Source: Winogradskyella forsetii (GTDB taxonomy: Bacteria; Bacteroidota; Bacteroidia; Flavobacteriales; Flavobacteriaceae). Taken from it: 64,000 nucleotides of DNA. The translations under genes were made by a program, and so were the position numbers. The stretch is from contig NZ_CP053348.1 of assembly GCF_013394595.1 (NCBI RefSeq), positions 1-64,000 of the forward strand, in the 5' to 3' direction. Shown here piece after piece: positions 61,778-64,000 of the stretch (within the stretch, counting starts at the first letter, position 1; each line of letters begins with the position of its first letter). The notes under the pieces were generated by a model. It was not told the origin of the DNA and ran no database searches. It worked only from the letters and a program-made list of their open reading frames with translations.

Positions 61778-64000
61778 TTAATGTTTTTTAATAAACAATT
61801 TAGTATCGACCTCATCGAATACAATTTCTATACCATTGTCTATTGCTTCTTTAATTTCTAATTTTTCGGTTAAGGTTTCTGATTTGATATACGCTTCATT
61901 TGAAGAAACGGCTTCCACTATCTGGTCATCTTTTTGAAGTTGCACATCAATTCTGTCCGTTACTTCAAATCCTGAATCTTTTCGTAAGTTTTGAATGCGA
62001 TTTACAAGCTCTCTTGCTATACCTTCCTTACGTAAATCTTCGTTGATGGTAACGTCTAAAGCTACGGTTAAAGCACCTTCGTTTGCTACAAGCCATCCCT
62101 CAATATCTTGGGACGTAATTTCAACATCTTCCAATCCTAAAGTAAGGGTTTTTCCGTTAATTTCAATGTTTAAACTACTATTTTGCTCAATGTTTTTTAT
62201 ATCATTGGCGTTAAATTTGCTTATCGCACTGGCAATCAGCTTCATATCTTTACCGAAACGTGGCCCCAATGTTTTAAAATTAGGCTTTATCTGTTTCACT
62301 AAAATGTCTGAAGCATCTTCTAAAAGTTCAATCTCTTTGATATTCACTTCATGCTTAATCAAATCTGAAACCGCTTCAATTTCTTCCTTTTGTTGTTTAT
62401 TATCAACAGGAATCATGATTTTTTGCAAGGGTTGACGTACTTTAATCTTCTCCTTAGCTCTCAACGATAAAACCAATGAAGATATTGTTTGTGCATTTTC
62501 CATTTTTCGCTCCAACACCTTGTCGATAGCACTTTTATCTACCTTAGGGAAATCCGCTAAATGGACACTTTCAAAATTCTCTTTTTTAGTGACGGCATTC
62601 AAATCCAAATACAAACGGTCCATAAAGAAAGGTGCAATTGGTGCACCTAACTTGGCAATGGTTTCCATACACGTATAAAGTGTTTGGTAGGCCGAAATTT
62701 TATCGGTTTGGTAATCGCCTTTCCAGAAACGTCTTCTGCTTAAACGCACGTACCAGTTACTTAAATAATCTTGCGTAAAGTCTGAAATGACGCGTGCTGC
62801 TTTTGTTGGTTCGTAATCGGCATAATAATCATCCACTTTTTGAATTAAGGTGTTTAATTCAGACAAAATCCAGCGGTCAATTTCTGGGCGTTCTTCTAAT
62901 GGAATATCAGCTTCGCTATAATTAAAACCATCAATATTGGTATAAAGCGTGAAGAATGAATAGGTGTTATAAAGTGTGCCAAAAAACTTACGACTAACCT
63001 CAGCAATGCCTTCGCTATCAAACTTTAAATTGTCCCATGGATTTGCGTTGCTTATCATATACCAACGTGTGGCATCTGCTCCGTATTTCGATAAGGTTTC
63101 AAAAGGGTCCACCGCATTTCCTAAACGTTTGGACATCTTTTGACCATTCTTATCTAAAACCAGTCCGTTTGATACCACGTTTTTATAAGCGACAGAATCA
63201 AATACCATAGTCCCAATAGCGTGAAGCGTGTAAAACCAACCTCTGGTTTGGTCAACACCTTCGGCGATGAAATCTGCTGGGAAGGCTTCTTTATTATCAA
63301 TCAGATTCTTGTTTTCGAATGGGTAATGCCATTGTGCATAAGGCATTGAACCAGAATCGAACCAAACATCTATTAAATCGCTTTCGCGTTTCATAGGTTT
63401 TCCTGATTCTGAAACTAAAACGATTTTATCAACGACATTTTTATGCAAATCCACCTTTTCGTAGTTGTCTTCAGACATGTTACCCACTTCAAATTCGGCG
63501 AAAATATCTTCAGACATGATGCCTGCTTTAACAGACTTTGTCATTGCTGTTTTTAATTCAGCAACAGAACCGATACATAGTTGTTCTTTTCCATCCTCTG
63601 TTCGCCAGATTGGTAATGGAATACCCCAAAAACGGGATCGTGATAAATTCCAATCGTTTGCATTTGCTAACCAATTGCCAAAACGCCCTTCACCAGTTGA
63701 TTTTGGTTTCCAGTTGATGGTGGTATTTAACTCATGCATTCTACCTTTTACATCGGTGATTTTAATAAACCATGAATCTAAAGGATAATATAAAATTGGC
63801 TTATCGGTTCTCCAGCAATTTGGATAACTATGCTTATACTTTTCAACCTTGAAAGCTTTGTTTTCATTTTTTAATTTGAGCGCTAAACGTTCATCAACAC
63901 TTAGGTAGGTTTTTAAGTTAGAGATCACACTTTTCAGGTTCTCTTGTTGTTTGTTTAATTCAACGTCAAATTCGTCATCATTTAAGTATTTGGATTTTAC
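61778..64000 (-). CDS. ileS: isoleucine--tRNA ligase (3' part, runs off the window)
   Basis: The last 740 residues of a protein of about 1,130. The frame stays open to base 64000, so a start at 63928 (GTG) is internal, not real. Visible are the CP1 editing end, DQTRGWFYTLHAI, the KMSKS motif as KMSKRLGN (near 63130), the anticodon-binding domain and an extended C-terminus of the large, zinc-poor class. It charges tRNA-Ile. The HIGH motif lies outside the window. The dksA-like gene follows. Confidence 0.96.
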   Translation of the reverse strand, partial: VKSKYLNDDEFDVELNKQQENLKSVISNLKTYLSVDERLALKLKNENKAFKVEKYKHSYPNCWRTDKPILYYPLDSWFIKITDVKGRMHELNTTINWKPKSTGEGRFGNWLANANDWNLSRSRFWGIPLPIWRTEDGKEQLCIGSVAELKTAMTKSVKAGIMSEDIFAEFEVGNMSEDNYEKVDLHKNVVDKIVLVSESGKPMKRESDLIDVWFDSGSMPYAQWHYPFENKNLIDNKEAFPADFIAEGVDQTRGWFYTLHAIGTMVFDSVAYKNVVSNGLVLDKNGQKMSKRLGNAVDPFETLSKYGADATRWYMISNANPWDNLKFDSEGIAEVSRKFFGTLYNTYSFFTLYTNIDGFNYSEADIPLEERPEIDRWILSELNTLIQKVDDYYADYEPTKAARVISDFTQDYLSNWYVRLSRRRFWKGDYQTDKISAYQTLYTCMETIAKLGAPIAPFFMDRLYLDLNAVTKKENFESVHLADFPKVDKSAIDKVLERKMENAQTISSLVLSLRAKEKIKVRQPLQKIMIPVDNKQQKEEIEAVSDLIKHEVNIKEIELLEDASDILVKQIKPNFKTLGPRFGKDMKLIASAISKFNANDIKNIEQNSSLNIEINGKTLTLGLEDVEITSQDIEGWLVANEGALTVALDVTINEDLRKEGIARELVNRIQNLRKDSGFEVTDRIDVQLQKDDQIVEAVSSNEAYIKSETLTEKLEIKEAIDNGIEIVFDEVDTKLFIKKH

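Noticed and set aside
1..64000. tRNA, rRNA, insertion sequence, prophage or attachment site
   Set aside because: I saw no cloverleaf-like sequence, no transposase or integrase motif and no phage structural gene. Small RNAs without strong structure could be missed by eye.

Overview
The window looks like a chromosomal segment of a marine-type Flavobacteriaceae member (Bacteroidota), close in style to Winogradskyella, Psychroserpens or Formosa; the genus is inference. The signs are AT-rich DNA, gene starts preceded by the Bacteroidota -7 box TAnnTTTG rather than a classical Shine-Dalgarno/-10 pair, type IX secretion (T9SS) C-terminal domains of both type A and type B, a PorZ homologue beside recO, and family-specific envelope proteins. 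I see no rRNA, tRNA, CRISPR array, insertion sequence or prophage.

Layout. 1-1.2 kb: two lipoproteins (lipocalin-like, OmpA-like). 1.4-5.2 kb: an AT-rich pair of P-loop ATPases, the second with a tandem 32-residue TPR array, under a promoter that overlaps TGTCAAAA direct repeats; this is the best candidate for an undescribed system. 5.3-13.3 kb: housekeeping (metG, LD-carboxypeptidase, HEAT protein, yraN, nadD-gmk-yicC, thioesterase). 13.5-18.5 kb: acyltransferase-like/EamA/ArsC-like operon, DinB-like protein, NhaP antiporter, DUF3298 lipoprotein. 18.5-22.2 kb: cystathionine gamma-synthase, then an outer-membrane protein divergent from gdhA. 22.3-27.8 kb: porZ-recO-TonB receptor. 28.1-33.9 kb: a giant T9SS cargo protein. 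34-36.6 kb: recX, a small outer-membrane protein, a JmjC-type protein. 36.6-40.7 kb: NfeD-flotillin operon with two related membrane proteins on either side, and a DUF2007 zinc-ribbon protein. 40.8-43.7 kb: DUF2975 membrane protein plus XRE regulator under paired operators, and a lectin-domain T9SS protein. 43.7-48.1 kb: dnaE2-type polymerase with a Y-family polymerase. 48.5-53.2 kb: small secreted protein, patatin/Omp85 fusion, uvrC. 53.2-56.2 kb: RimB/RimK/M14/5-FTHF cyclo-ligase operon. 56.2-60.5 kb: lipoprotein maturation genes (lspA, lnt-like) with an HExxH protein between them, then two secreted proteins. 61-64 kb: a gene remnant, dksA/traR-like gene and the 3' part of ileS.

The most pervasive non-gene signal is several families of short palindromic repeats. 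One has the core TTCGACTNCGCTCA and occurs at gene borders, at the wrecked 5' end of a remnant gene, and twice in frame inside metG. Others are perfect or near-perfect hairpins such as AGACCTTTCAGGTTTT plus its mirror. In two cases (lspA, dinB) the longest ORF is extended at its N-terminus only because it reads through such a repeat, so I chose later starts there.
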